Shown here one piece after another: positions 16,744 to 26,106 of a DNA stretch of 64,000 nt. The notes beneath the pieces are model-generated. The model was not told the origin of the DNA. It saw only the letters and a program-made list of their open reading frames with translations, and did no database searches. The stretch comes from CAVQGZ01 sp942491665 (lineage in GTDB: Bacteria > Actinomycetota > Actinomycetes > Jiangellales > Jiangellaceae): NCBI GenBank assembly GCA_942491665.1, contig CALOBR010000020.1, positions 124,001-188,000 on the forward strand, given 5' to 3'. Made by a program: the position numbers and the translations under genes. Each line of letters opens with the position of its first letter. The stretch's first letter is position 1.

Positions 16744-17628
<885 letters not shown>

Positions 17629-17631
17629 TGC

Positions 17632-18822
17632 TCAGGCCCCCTGTGCTGCCAGCTCGGCCACGCGGCGCGCGGCATCGTCCATGGTGTCGACGAGCTCGAC
17701 GATGTCTTGCTCGGCTTCTTGCAGGATGCGTCGTCCCTCGCGGGCGTTGTTGCCGTCGAGGCGCACGACCAGCGGCTTGTCGATCGTCTCGCCGCGCCCC
17801 TTGAGCATCTCGATGGCGGCGATGATGCCGTTCGCGACGGCGTCGCAGGCGGTGATGCCGCCGAAGACGTTGACGAACACGCTGCGCACCGCCGGGTCCG
17901 ACAGGATGATCTCCAGCCCGTTGGCCATGACGCCTGCGGATGCTCCACCGCCGATGTCGAGGAAGTTGGCCGGGCGCACCCCGCCGAACTCCTCACCCGC
18001 GTAGGCGACGACGTCGAGCGTGCTCATCACGAGGCCCGCGCCGTTGCCGATGATGCCGACCTCGCCGTCGAGCTTGACGTAGTTGAGGTCCTTCTCCTTC
18101 GCGGCGCGCTCCAGCGGGTCGTCGGCATCCTTGTCGGCGTAAGCAGCGTGGTCGGGGTGCCGGAAAGCCGCGTTCTCATCCAGGCTCACCTTGCCGTCGA
18201 TGGCGAGCACCGCGTCGTCGGGAGTGCGCACGAGCGGGTTGACCTCGACGAGCGTTGCGTCCTCCTTCACGAAGACGTCCCAGAGCTTGACGAGCACGTT
18301 GACGATGGCGTCGACGACAGCCGGCGGCGCGAACGCGGCGAAGTTGCCCTGCTCGACGATCTCGCGGGCCTTGGCCTCGTCTACCCCGGCCAGCGCGTCG
18401 ACGCTGACCTTGGCCAGGGCCTCCGGACGCTCGACCGCGAGCTGCTCGATCTCCATGCCGCCCTCGGCGCTGGCCATGGCCAGGAACGTGCGGTTCGCCC
18501 GGTCGAGCAGGAACGACACGTAGTACTCCGCGGCGATGTCGGTCGCCTCGGTCACCAGCACGCGCTTGACGACATGGCCCTTGATGTCGAGGCCGAGGAT
18601 CGCCTCGGCCTTCTCGGCGGCCTCGTCCGGCGTCTCGGCGAGCTTGACACCGCCCGCCTTGCCGCGGCCACCGGTCTTGACCTGCGCCTTGACCACGACG
18701 GTCGTGCCGATCTGCTCGGCAGCCGTACGCGCAGCGTCCGGGTCGTCCGCCGTCGAGCCGGGCAGCCCCGGTACTCCATGGGCGGTGAAGAGCTCTTTGG
18801 CCTGGTACTCCATCAGGTCCAC
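17632..18822 (-). CDS. sucC: Succinate-CoA ligase, beta subunit
   Basis: The nucleotide-binding (ATP-grasp) subunit of succinyl-CoA synthetase. I choose the GTG at 18822, giving MDLMEYQAKELFTAHGVP, the usual actinobacterial start; AAGGA lies about 10 nt upstream. The ATG three codons later is the alternative. ATP-grasp landmarks are VVVKAQVKTGGRGKAGGVKL near residue 40, the metal-binding LVEVNPLVRT region, and the ligase segment FLDIGGGAS. Length 396 residues is normal. It is the first gene of sucC-sucD, upstream of perM. Confidence 0.96.
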   Translation of the reverse strand: MDLMEYQAKELFTAHGVPGLPGSTADDPDAARTAAEQIGTTVVVKAQVKTGGRGKAGGVKLAETPDEAAEKAEAILGLDIKGHVVKRVLVTEATDIAAEYYVSFLLDRANRTFLAMASAEGGMEIEQLAVERPEALAKVSVDALAGVDEAKAREIVEQGNFAAFAPPAVVDAIVNVLVKLWDVFVKEDATLVEVNPLVRTPDDAVLAIDGKVSLDENAAFRHPDHAAYADKDADDPLERAAKEKDLNYVKLDGEVGIIGNGAGLVMSTLDVVAYAGEEFGGVRPANFLDIGGGASAGVMANGLEIILSDPAVRSVFVNVFGGITACDAVANGIIAAIEMLKGRGETIDKPLVVRLDGNNAREGRRILQEAEQDIVELVDTMDDAARRVAELAAQGA

Positions 18823-19154
18823 GCGCGTCACGTCCTTCGACTCGGCTCGGCAGGAACATGATGAGCGTATCCAGCCCCACCGGGCCGCATGACGCGAGGT
18901 CGCCAGGTCGCTCGCGACAGGCGGCTGAGCGGACGCGCGACGACGACGAGCGGTCGCTGTGCGCGCGACCTGGGGTGCGCGGACGGCGCGTGGACGCCGC
19001 AGGGCAGCGTGGGTGGCGGTTTCGTGCTGCGCGCCGGACCGTGGGTGGCGTGTTTCTGCCGCCCCAGCAGCACCCACCCTCCACCCACAGCGGCAAGCAC
19101 GACACCGCAGCGCCACCCACCCCCGTCTGGACCCGGCCTACACCTGGAGCACGC
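18823..19154. other. 332-bp intergenic region between a DUF559-like gene and sucC
   Basis: No supported gene. The right half holds a 112-bp imperfect palindrome (listed separately). The left half must hold the sucCD promoter, but I could not identify a convincing -35/-10 pair. It has short GC-rich repetitive words such as GGTCGC and CGCGAC. Confidence 0.6.
19009..19120. repeat. 112-bp imperfect palindrome downstream of the DUF559-like gene
   Basis: Three nested arm pairs are exact: GTGGGTGGCG 19009-19018 with 19111-19120; TCGTGCT 19022-19028 with AGCACGA 19096-19102; GTGGGTGG 19041-19048 with CCACCCAC 19081-19088. It ends 35 nt past the stop of the minus-strand DUF559-like gene. It could be a terminator-like structure or a small non-coding mobile repeat. 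I did not find another copy in the window. Confidence 0.6.
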
Positions 19155-20069
19155 CTACATCGTGCGCAGCAGGCCCATCCGGTAGGCGGCCTCGATCTCA
19201 AGCAGCACGCCGGCCGGGTCCTCGCGCAGGCGCCGCGGGCTGATCGGAAGCACCGTCCACCCGGCCGCGGCCAGCCGAGCATGTCGGCGCTGAGTGACGT
19301 CGGGGCCGTGGCCAAGCTGGTGGTGCTCGACCGAGTCGATCTCGACGACCAGCCGGGCCTGCGGCCACCAGGTGTCGCCGAAGACGTCGGGCACGTCGGG
19401 CAGTGCGACGTTGTGCATCGCCGGCGGAAGCACGCGGCTGGTGGCCAGCAGGTCGAGCAGCTCACACTCGGGGGCGCTGCGAGCCCCGAGATGAAGGTCG
19501 TTCAACGTCCTCCTGATCAGCCGCGAGTCGCGCACCGGCGCGGTGGAGAACTCGGCACCCAGCCGGTCGAGGGTCGTCAACCTGCGCTGCACCGCCTCGC
19601 ACATGAGCGCTCGGACGTCACGCAGCACGTGGGTCGCCGCGCATGTGTCGAGAACCGCACGGTCAATCGGGGCCATGGGCAAGCCTCGACGCTCGACGGC
19701 ATCGGGCAGACGTCGGGTGCGCACGACGACGACGGTGTCGGGAAGCGTCACGCGTTGCTCGGCCGGGACGAGCACGATCGTGCGCGCCCGCCCGGGCAGG
19801 TAGGCCAGGCCGTAGGCCCGGCACGCGGGCGCACCGCTGATCACCGCTCGCGGGCCAGCGCGCAGCACCAGGGCGCGCAGCAGGTGCCCAGCGGTCAGCG
19901 GCCCAGTGAAGGTTGCGTAGACGCCCGGGAGGATGCGTTGCCACGGACCGTCCGGCCTCGTGGCATGACGCAGCGACGACGCTGTCATGCCCAGTTCCAG
20001 CGCTTGCCGGCGCGAGACCAGCCCGTCCTGCGGGGACGTCACACTCGACAGGTGCCTGGACTGGCGCAT
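19155..20069 (-). CDS. DUF559-like protein with AbiEi-type N-terminus
   Basis: A 304-residue protein with the same general plan as the gene at 7919-8902 but little sequence identity. The N-terminus (VSRRQALELGMTASSLRHAT, then ILPGVYATF) is AbiEi-like. The C-terminal ~110 residues carry SAPECELLDLL followed by ARLVVEIDSVEHHQ and RRHARLAAAGWTVLPI, the Glu...Glu-x-Asp pattern of DUF559/Vsr-type PD-(D/E)XK folds. It is inserted between sucC and the M23 peptidase gene, which are near neighbours in M. tuberculosis, so it is probably a lineage-specific acquisition. No toxin partner is adjacent. Biological role unknown. Confidence 0.7.
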   Translation of the reverse strand: MRQSRHLSSVTSPQDGLVSRRQALELGMTASSLRHATRPDGPWQRILPGVYATFTGPLTAGHLLRALVLRAGPRAVISGAPACRAYGLAYLPGRARTIVLVPAEQRVTLPDTVVVVRTRRLPDAVERRGLPMAPIDRAVLDTCAATHVLRDVRALMCEAVQRRLTTLDRLGAEFSTAPVRDSRLIRRTLNDLHLGARSAPECELLDLLATSRVLPPAMHNVALPDVPDVFGDTWWPQARLVVEIDSVEHHQLGHGPDVTQRRHARLAAAGWTVLPISPRRLREDPAGVLLEIEAAYRMGLLRTM

Positions 20070-20164
20070 GGCCCACGACTACCCGGGCGCAAGCCTTGGT
20101 CGTCACCGATGCCGGCGCGGCAGTGGACGACGCGCCGACAACGTCCCACCTGGGGACGATTGGG

Positions 20165-20575
20165 CTAGGTCGGGCGTTGACCGATGTTGGCCTTGACCCA
20201 GTCCACGATCTCGGTGGTCGTCGCGCCGGGAGTGAAGATGGCGGCGACGCCGAGCCGCTCGAGTTCGGCGACGTCCTCGTCCGGGATGATCCCGCCGCCG
20301 AAGACGACGATGTCGCTGGCATTCCGCTGCGCCAGAAGCTCGGTGACCAGCCGGAACTGCGTCAGGTGAGCCCCAGAGAGCACCGACAGCCCGATCGCGT
20401 CGGCATCTTCCTGCAGCGCCGTGGACACGATCTGCTCGGCCGTCTGGTGCAGCCCGGTGTAGATCACCTCGATGCCCGCGTCACGCAGCGCCCGGGCGAC
20501 GATCTTCACCCCCCGGTCGTGGCCGTCGAGCCCCGGCTTGGCCACGACCACCCGCAGACGAACCCCCGGCTCCAT
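20165..20575 (-). CDS. Stand-alone cobalamin-binding protein (methylmalonyl-CoA mutase C-terminal type)
   Basis: A 136-residue B12-binding domain. The base-off ligand motif is Asp17-x-His19-x-x-Gly22 in KPGLDGHDRG; the nucleotide-loop segments GLSVLSGAH and VFGGGIIPDED follow. It resembles the cobalamin domain of acyl-CoA mutases or the small subunit of isobutyryl-CoA-type mutases, but no large subunit or MeaB chaperone gene is adjacent. The ATG at 20575 is preferred to the GTG at 20593 because a TAGCCT box ends 7 nt before the ATG, which fits a leaderless transcript. It could partner a mutase encoded elsewhere or act alone. Confidence 0.85.
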   Translation of the reverse strand: MEPGVRLRVVVAKPGLDGHDRGVKIVARALRDAGIEVIYTGLHQTAEQIVSTALQEDADAIGLSVLSGAHLTQFRLVTELLAQRNASDIVVFGGGIIPDEDVAELERLGVAAIFTPGATTTEIVDWVKANIGQRPT

Positions 20576-20582
20576 GCGCCTC

Positions 20583-20588
20583 AGGCTA
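20583..20588 (-). promoter_or_regulatory. -10 box TAGCCT of a leaderless promoter
   Basis: Reads TAGCCT on the minus strand and ends 7 nt before the ATG of the cobalamin-binding protein. It falls inside the longer reading of that gene (GTG 20593), which argues for the shorter start. Confidence 0.5.
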
Positions 20589-20710
20589 GTCACTTGGGGT
20601 TTGGCGGGAGGGCATCCAGGGAAGGCTCACGTCGTGACTCGATCACGAGGCAGTAACGGCAACCAAGAAGGCAGGCGCACCAACGCCAGGTGTGCGCCTG
20701 TGGATGACGA

Positions 20711-20740
20711 TTTGGTCCGCCGATACCAAACCGTTACCTT
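20711..20740 (+). promoter_or_regulatory. Candidate promoter with overlapping operator for the M23 peptidase
   Basis: TTGGTC (20712-20717), 17 nt, then TACCTT (20735-20740). The inverted repeat TTTGGT (20711-20716) / ACCAAA (20725-20730) overlaps the -35 box and spacer and could be a regulator site. A start near 20747 would give a leader of about 60 nt. Confidence 0.45.
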
Positions 20741-20808
20741 GGAAGCACGGAGAAGCCACTCGGTTCGGGCAAATCGACCACCCTCCCCCTCAGCTAAGGA
20801 CATCTGAC

Positions 20809-21600
20809 ATGGCGACACGAAGGAAGGGCAAGCACCGTCGAGCGCGGCAGCGCCACCTTCCGATGCCTGCCGTGGCGGGCACCGTGACCCTCGCCGTTGC
20901 CGTCGCCGGCTCACTGACCGTGAGCACGGCCGGTGCCAACGGCTCCGCCGGCGACACGATGCGTGCCCTCAACGCTCCGACTCGTCCAGCAGCCGATGTC
21001 GCGGGTGCCAGTGCCGACCCGTTCGCGGACATCATGGTCGCTGCGACCGCCCTGACCGAGGTCACCGAAGAGGCGGCGACGACCGGCCACGAGACGATTC
21101 GGGCCGCAGAGATCGAGAAGAAGAAGGCCAAGCGCGAGCGTGAGCGGCGCCTGGCCGCCAAGCGGGCTGCCCGCGAGGCCGACGAGCGTGCCCGGCTGGC
21201 CAGCATGTACAGCAAGCCGCTCGAGGGCTACCGCGTCGCGACCCAGTACGGCGTGGCCGGTTACGTCTGGTCGCGCGGCTACCACACCGGTCTCGACCTC
21301 ACCGCGAGCTACGGCACGCCGGTCAAGGCCGTGCACTCCGGGCAGGTCACCTTCGCCGGCTGGGACGGCGCCTACGGCTACAAGGTCGAGATCACGCACC
21401 CGGACGGCACACAGACCTGGTACGCCCACATGTCCAGCCTCGCTGTGTCGGGCGGCGCCGTCACGACGGGTCAGGTCATCGGCGCCATCGGCTCGACCGG
21501 CAACAGCTACGGAAACCACCTGCACCTCGAGGTGCATGGGCCCGACGGCTCCGAGCTCGACCCCTACAGCTGGCTGCAGGGCAAGGGCATCACGCTGTAG
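20809..21600 (+). CDS. M23 family metallopeptidase, secreted or membrane-anchored
   Basis: A 263-residue cell-wall hydrolase candidate. ATG at 20809 follows an AAGGA Shine-Dalgarno by 8 nt. Residues ~1-20 are strongly basic, followed by a hydrophobic signal or anchor (AVAGTVTLAVAVAGSLTVS). A charged coiled-coil-like helix (EIEKKKAKRERERRLAAKRA) leads to the LytM domain. The metal ligands are visible in GYHTGLDLTASYGTP (His, Asp) and GNHLHLEVHGPDG (His-x-His), so the site is complete. Position next to pcrA/uvrD1 and near sucCD matches M. tuberculosis Rv0950c. Likely a peptidoglycan endopeptidase or a regulator of one. Confidence 0.93.
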   Translation: MATRRKGKHRRARQRHLPMPAVAGTVTLAVAVAGSLTVSTAGANGSAGDTMRALNAPTRPAADVAGASADPFADIMVAATALTEVTEEAATTGHETIRAAEIEKKKAKRERERRLAAKRAAREADERARLASMYSKPLEGYRVATQYGVAGYVWSRGYHTGLDLTASYGTPVKAVHSGQVTFAGWDGAYGYKVEITHPDGTQTWYAHMSSLAVSGGAVTTGQVIGAIGSTGNSYGNHLHLEVHGPDGSELDPYSWLQGKGITL

Positions 21601-21640
21601 GCGGCCGCTCCGCGGACGCGACCGTGTCCGAGTGGGCCGC
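21601..21640. terminator. Hairpin between convergent M23 and pcrA genes
   Basis: GCGGCC (21601-21606) pairs with GGCCGC (21635-21640), and inside it CGGAC (21613-21617) pairs with GTCCG (21626-21630). The structure fills almost the whole 39-bp gap between the convergent stops. Confidence 0.5.
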
Positions 21641-23934
21641 TACAGCTTCTCCAGCGGCGCGTAGCGCACCAGCAGGGTCTTCATCCCCGACGAGCCGAAG
21701 TCGACGCTCACTTGGAGGTCGGATCCGCCCCCGCGGGTGCTGACCACGGTTCCCAGACCAAAGGCGTCATGGGTCACCTTGTCGCCCACGTTCAGGTTGG
21801 GCACCGGCTTGGCGTTGCCGCGTCCGCTCGCCGACCGGCCGGTCGCCTGGGCGGACGACCGCGCTGCCGAGCGCCACGACGTCTGCGACGCCGCGGCCTC
21901 CTCCCCCGTGCGCTGCCAGGTGACCAGCTCGGCCGGGATCTCGTCCAAGAACTGCGACGGCGGGTTGTACTGCGGTGCACCCCACGACGTGCGGACGGCC
22001 GCCCGTGTCAGGTAGAGACGCTCACGGGCCCGCGTGATGCCGACGTAGGCCAGCCGCCGTTCTTCTTGCTGCTCCTTCGGGTCGTCCAGGGAGCGCTGGT
22101 GCGGGAACACGCCATTCTCCATGCCGGTGAGCATGACGGCGGGGAACTCCAGCCCCTTGGCGGTGTGCAGGGTCATCAGCGTGACCACGCCGCCGCCGTC
22201 CTCGTCGTCGGGGATCTCGTCGGCGTCGGCCACCAGCGACACCTGCTCGAGAAACTCCGTGAGCGTGCCGTCTGGACGCACCTCGCTGAACTCGGTGGCG
22301 ACGGCGATGAGCTCGCGCAGGTTCTCTGCGCGGGTGGCGTCCTGCGGGTCGCTCGACTCGGTGAGCTCGGCCAGGTAGCCGGTGCGCTCCAGCACGTCGC
22401 TGAGCAGCTCGGCCGGGGGCGTGCCCGCCTCGGCCGAGGCGACCCAGGCGTCGAACATCGAGGTGAACCCCTCGACCGCGTTCACTGACCGGGTTGCCAT
22501 CGCCGGCACCTTCTCGACCCGACGCATGGCGTCGACGAAGCTGATGCGCTCACGCTCGGCGTAGGCGTCGAGCTGGGCCTGCGCCCTGTCGCCGATGCCG
22601 CGGCGAGGCGTGTTGAGGATGCGGCGCAGCGACACGGTGTCGTCGGGGTTGCCGATCGCGCGCAGGTAAGCCAACCCGTCACGAACCTCGCGACGCTCGT
22701 AGAAGCGCACACCGCCCACCACCTTGTAGGGCAGACCGGTGCGAATGAACACCTCTTCGAACACCCGCGACTGCGCGTTCGTCCGGTAGAACACCGCCAC
22801 GTCGCAGGGCCGGGCGAGCCCGGCGTCGGTGAGCCGGTCGACCTCGTCGGCGACGAACTGCGCCTCGGCGTGCTCGTCGTCGGCGACGTAGCCCACGATG
22901 CGCTCGCCGTCGCCGGAGTCGGTCCACAGCCGCTTCTCCGGCCGCTTCGGGTTCTTCGCGATGACGGCGTTGGCGGCGCTCAGGATCGTCTGCGTCGAGC
23001 GGTAGTTCTGCTCCAGCAGCACCGTCCGGGCGTTCGGGAAGTCGCGCTCGAACTGGAGGATGTTGCGGATCGTCGCGCCACGGAACGCGTAGATGGACTG
23101 GTCGGCGTCGCCCACGACGCACAGCTCGCCGCTGGCGCCCACCAGCTCGCGCACCAGCACGTACTGGGCGTGGTTGGTGTCTTGGTACTCGTCGACCAAC
23201 ACGTGCTCGAACCGCCGCCGGTAGTGCTCGGCGACGTCGGGGAACGCCTGCATCAGGTGGACGGTGGTCATGATCAGGTCGTCGAAGTCGAGCGCGCCGG
23301 CCTGGGTGAGTCGTGCCTGGTAGCGGGTGTAGGCCTCGGCCAGCATCCGCTCGGTGTCGTTGCTCGCCCGCGCGGAGAACGTCTCGTAGTCGACCAGCTC
23401 GTTCTTGAGGTTGCTCACCTGCACGGAGAAGGCACGCGGCGGGTACCGCTTGGGGTCGAGGTCGAGCTCGCGCACGACCATCGTCATGAGGCGCTGGCTG
23501 TCGGCGGCGTCGTAGATCGAGAACGACGACTTCATGCCGAAACGGGTGATCTCTCGCCGCAGGATGCGCACGCACGCACTGTGGAACGTGCTCACCCACA
23601 TATGCCGCCCACGCGGTCCGACGAGCTCAGCGACTCGCTCGCGCATCTCGGCGGCGGCCTTGTTGGTGAAAGTGATGGCCAGCACCGACCCCGGGTGCAC
23701 GTCGCGAGCACCCAGAAGGTAGGCGATGCGCCGGGTGAGCACCCGTGTCTTGCCCGAGCCGGCACCGGCCACGACCAGCAGCGGGCTCCCCTCGTGCAGC
23801 ACGGCCTCACGCTGCGGCGGGTTCAGCCCGTCGAGCAGGTCGGCCAGGTCGGGGCCGACGGCGCCGGCTCGTGGCACGGCTGGCTGGACAGCGGAGTCGA
23901 CGGTGGCGACGGCATCGCGAGCAAGGGATTCCAT
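21640..23934 (-). CDS. pcrA: ATP-dependent DNA helicase PcrA/UvrD
   Basis: A superfamily-1 3'-5' helicase for repair and replication-fork maintenance. Visible motifs are the Q-motif LNPPQREAV, Walker A VVAGAGSGKTRVLTRRIAYL, motif II VDEYQDTNHAQY, motif III GDADQSIYAFRGA, motif V MTLHTAKGLEFP and motif VI EERRLAYVGITRA. The C-terminal ~50 residues (GDKVTHDAFGLGTVVS) form the Tudor-like domain that in PcrA/UvrD1 binds RNA polymerase. ATG at 23934 gives 764 residues; a start 12 codons earlier at 23970 is possible. It is the M. tuberculosis uvrD1 (Rv0949) counterpart by synteny. Confidence 0.96.
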   Translation of the reverse strand: MESLARDAVATVDSAVQPAVPRAGAVGPDLADLLDGLNPPQREAVLHEGSPLLVVAGAGSGKTRVLTRRIAYLLGARDVHPGSVLAITFTNKAAAEMRERVAELVGPRGRHMWVSTFHSACVRILRREITRFGMKSSFSIYDAADSQRLMTMVVRELDLDPKRYPPRAFSVQVSNLKNELVDYETFSARASNDTERMLAEAYTRYQARLTQAGALDFDDLIMTTVHLMQAFPDVAEHYRRRFEHVLVDEYQDTNHAQYVLVRELVGASGELCVVGDADQSIYAFRGATIRNILQFERDFPNARTVLLEQNYRSTQTILSAANAVIAKNPKRPEKRLWTDSGDGERIVGYVADDEHAEAQFVADEVDRLTDAGLARPCDVAVFYRTNAQSRVFEEVFIRTGLPYKVVGGVRFYERREVRDGLAYLRAIGNPDDTVSLRRILNTPRRGIGDRAQAQLDAYAERERISFVDAMRRVEKVPAMATRSVNAVEGFTSMFDAWVASAEAGTPPAELLSDVLERTGYLAELTESSDPQDATRAENLRELIAVATEFSEVRPDGTLTEFLEQVSLVADADEIPDDEDGGGVVTLMTLHTAKGLEFPAVMLTGMENGVFPHQRSLDDPKEQQEERRLAYVGITRARERLYLTRAAVRTSWGAPQYNPPSQFLDEIPAELVTWQRTGEEAAASQTSWRSAARSSAQATGRSASGRGNAKPVPNLNVGDKVTHDAFGLGTVVSTRGGGSDLQVSVDFGSSGMKTLLVRYAPLEKL

Positions 23935-24014
23935 GACACCTGTCAGCGTACGTGGGCCCGCCGACACCACAGGTAGCGTGACGCCGCACTGCCGACCCGC
24001 GTGGAGGACCCGCC

Positions 24015-24755
24015 ATGACTGCCGAACCAGCCGAGATCACCCCATCCCACACCGACGTCGAGCGCGTGCTCGCGATCACCGCGCACCCCGACGACATCGA
24101 CTTCGGCTCCGCCGGGACGATCGCCACCCTCACTGACGCCGGCGTGGCGGTCACCTACTGCGTATGCACGGACGGCCAGGCGGGGGGCTTCGACCCGGCG
24201 GTGCCGAGGGAGCGGATGCCGGAGATCCGTCGGGACGAGCAGCGGGCCGCCGCCGCCGCGGTCGGCGTGAGCGACGTGCGCTTTCTCGGCCACGTCGACG
24301 GGGAGCTGGAGCCGACGCGCGAACTCGTCCGCGAGCTGGTCGCAGTGATTCGCGACGTCCGCCCGCAGCGGGTGATGCTGCCCAACCCCGACCGCTGGTG
24401 GGACCGCATCGGTGCGAGCCACCCCGACCACATGGCAGCCGGCGAGGCCGCGATCCGAGCGATCTACCCGTTCGCACGCAACCCGTTCGCGTTCCCCGAG
24501 CTGCTGGCCGACGGCCTGGAGCCCTGGACCGTCGAGGAGGTCTGGGTGATGGCCGTGCCCGACCCCAACACCTACGTCGACGTCACCGACACGTTCGAGC
24601 GAAAGATCACCGCGATCATGGCGCACGACTCCCAGCACCCCGAGCCGGAGAACGTGCGCGAATGGGTGTCGGGATGGCTCGGCGCCAACGCCGAGCGGGC
24701 CGGGTTCGGTGCGGGACGCCTGGCCGAGGTGTTCCGTGCCCACTCCACCGGCTAG
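24015..24755 (+). CDS. PIG-L family deacetylase
   Basis: A 246-residue zinc-dependent N-deacetylase of the LmbE/MshB/BshB fold. The hallmark AHPDDIDFGSAGT near residue 23 supplies His, Asp and the catalytic Asp, and SHPDHMAAGEAA carries the third metal-ligand histidine. ATG at 24015 follows GGAGG by 8 nt. MshB and Mca of mycothiol metabolism belong to this family in actinobacteria, but the sequence is not distinctive enough for me to assign either. It overlaps the MATE exporter by 20 nt. Confidence 0.9.
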   Translation: MTAEPAEITPSHTDVERVLAITAHPDDIDFGSAGTIATLTDAGVAVTYCVCTDGQAGGFDPAVPRERMPEIRRDEQRAAAAAVGVSDVRFLGHVDGELEPTRELVRELVAVIRDVRPQRVMLPNPDRWWDRIGASHPDHMAAGEAAIRAIYPFARNPFAFPELLADGLEPWTVEEVWVMAVPDPNTYVDVTDTFERKITAIMAHDSQHPEPENVREWVSGWLGANAERAGFGAGRLAEVFRAHSTG

Positions 24756-26103
24756 CCCGCCCGAGCGCGACGCCATCCCGACCGGGCGGGCCATCGACCG
24801 CGAGGTCACCCGCCTCGCGGTACCCGCCCTCGGCGCCCTGCTGGCGCCTCCGTTGTTCCTGCTGGCCGACGCCGCGATCGTCGGCCGTCTGGGTTCGGCG
24901 CCCCTGGCCGGTCTCGGCCTGGCCGGGGCGGTGCTCACCACCGTCACCGCGCTGTCGATCTTCTTGGCCTACGGCACCACCGGGTCGGTCGCCCGCCTGC
25001 TCGGAGCCGGCGACGTACCGGGCGCGCTGCGCCACGGCGTCAGCGCGATGTGGCTCGGTGCCGGCATCGGGGCGGTGGCCGCCGTTGTCGGGTGGGCCGT
25101 CACCGAACCGGTCGTCGCGCTGTTCGGGGCACCGGCCGAGGTGGCCGACGAAGCGGTCGCGTACCTGCAGGTGGGCTGGTGGGGAGTGCCGGCGCTGCTC
25201 GTGTCGCTGGCCGGGACAGGCGTGCTTCGCGGCCTGCAAGACACCCGCACACCGCTGGTGGTGGCCGCGTCGGGGGCTGCGGTCAACGTCGTGCTCACCG
25301 TGGTACTCGTGCTCGGCCTCGGGCTGGGGATCGCCGGTGCGGCGCTGGGAACCGTGCTGACCGAGGTCGCGATGGCGCTCGCGCTGGGCCTGGTGGTCGC
25401 ACGGGGTGCACGAGCGCACGGCGTCGGGCTTGGCCCACGCCGCGCCGACCTCACCTCGTCGTGGCAGACCGGCTGGCCGCTGCTCGTGCGCACCGCCGCG
25501 ATGCGTGTCGCGCTGCTCGTGGCGACCGCTGTGGCCGCACGTCTGGGCACCTCGGGCCTCGCGGCGTTCAACGTCGCCTACGTGATCTGGGGGCTGCTGG
25601 CGCTCGCGCTGGACGCGCTGGCGATCGCGGCCCAGGCCCTCGTCGGTCGGTACCTGGGCGCCGGCGACCCCGGCCCGGTGCGGGCACTGACCGCGCGGCT
25701 CGTGCGCTGGGGAGTCGTCGGCGGCCTGGTGCTCGGGCTCATGACGGCGGCCGTCGCGATCCCGATCGCTCCGCTCTTCTCCGACGACCCGAAGGTCCAC
25801 CGTCTGCTGGTCGTCGCTCTGCTCGTAGTGGCGGTTCTTCAGCCACTGGCCGGCTGGGTGTTCGTGCTGGACGGGATTCTCATCGGCGCCGGCGACGGCC
25901 GCTACCTGGCGCTGGCAGCCATCGCCGCGACGGTGGCGTTCGTGCCAGCGGCGCTGCTGGCCGCGTCCGTCGCCGACACCCGCGGCAGCGAAGTCGGAAT
26001 CGCCGCGCTGTGGGCGTCGATCGGCGTCTGGATGCTTGCGCGGGTACTCACCCTGGCCCCACGCGCAGCATCCGAGCGATGGCTGCGCACCGGCTCAGGC
26101 TGA
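24736..26103 (+). CDS. MATE family efflux transporter (DinF-like)
   Basis: A 455-residue inner-membrane antiporter with about twelve hydrophobic spans in two similar halves. The N-terminal half contains REVTRLAVPALGALLAPPLF and LADAAIVGRLGSAPLAGLGL, the typical MATE/DinF pattern; the second half repeats this with MRVALLVATAVAARLGTSGL. GTG at 24736 lies inside the end of the deacetylase gene (20-nt overlap), so expression is probably coupled. The substrate, a drug or oxidised or conjugated metabolite, cannot be deduced. Pairing with a PIG-L deacetylase could mean export of a thiol conjugate, but that is speculation. Confidence 0.9.
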   Translation: MPTPPASPPERDAIPTGRAIDREVTRLAVPALGALLAPPLFLLADAAIVGRLGSAPLAGLGLAGAVLTTVTALSIFLAYGTTGSVARLLGAGDVPGALRHGVSAMWLGAGIGAVAAVVGWAVTEPVVALFGAPAEVADEAVAYLQVGWWGVPALLVSLAGTGVLRGLQDTRTPLVVAASGAAVNVVLTVVLVLGLGLGIAGAALGTVLTEVAMALALGLVVARGARAHGVGLGPRRADLTSSWQTGWPLLVRTAAMRVALLVATAVAARLGTSGLAAFNVAYVIWGLLALALDALAIAAQALVGRYLGAGDPGPVRALTARLVRWGVVGGLVLGLMTAAVAIPIAPLFSDDPKVHRLLVVALLVVAVLQPLAGWVFVLDGILIGAGDGRYLALAAIAATVAFVPAALLAASVADTRGSEVGIAALWASIGVWMLARVLTLAPRAASERWLRTGSG

Positions 26104-26106
26104 GGG

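Noticed and set aside
20594..20808. A cyclic di-AMP (ydaO) riboswitch before the M23 peptidase
   Set aside because: These riboswitches often precede actinobacterial wall hydrolases, but I could not find the conserved core in this leader, and the predicted leader is only about 60 nt.
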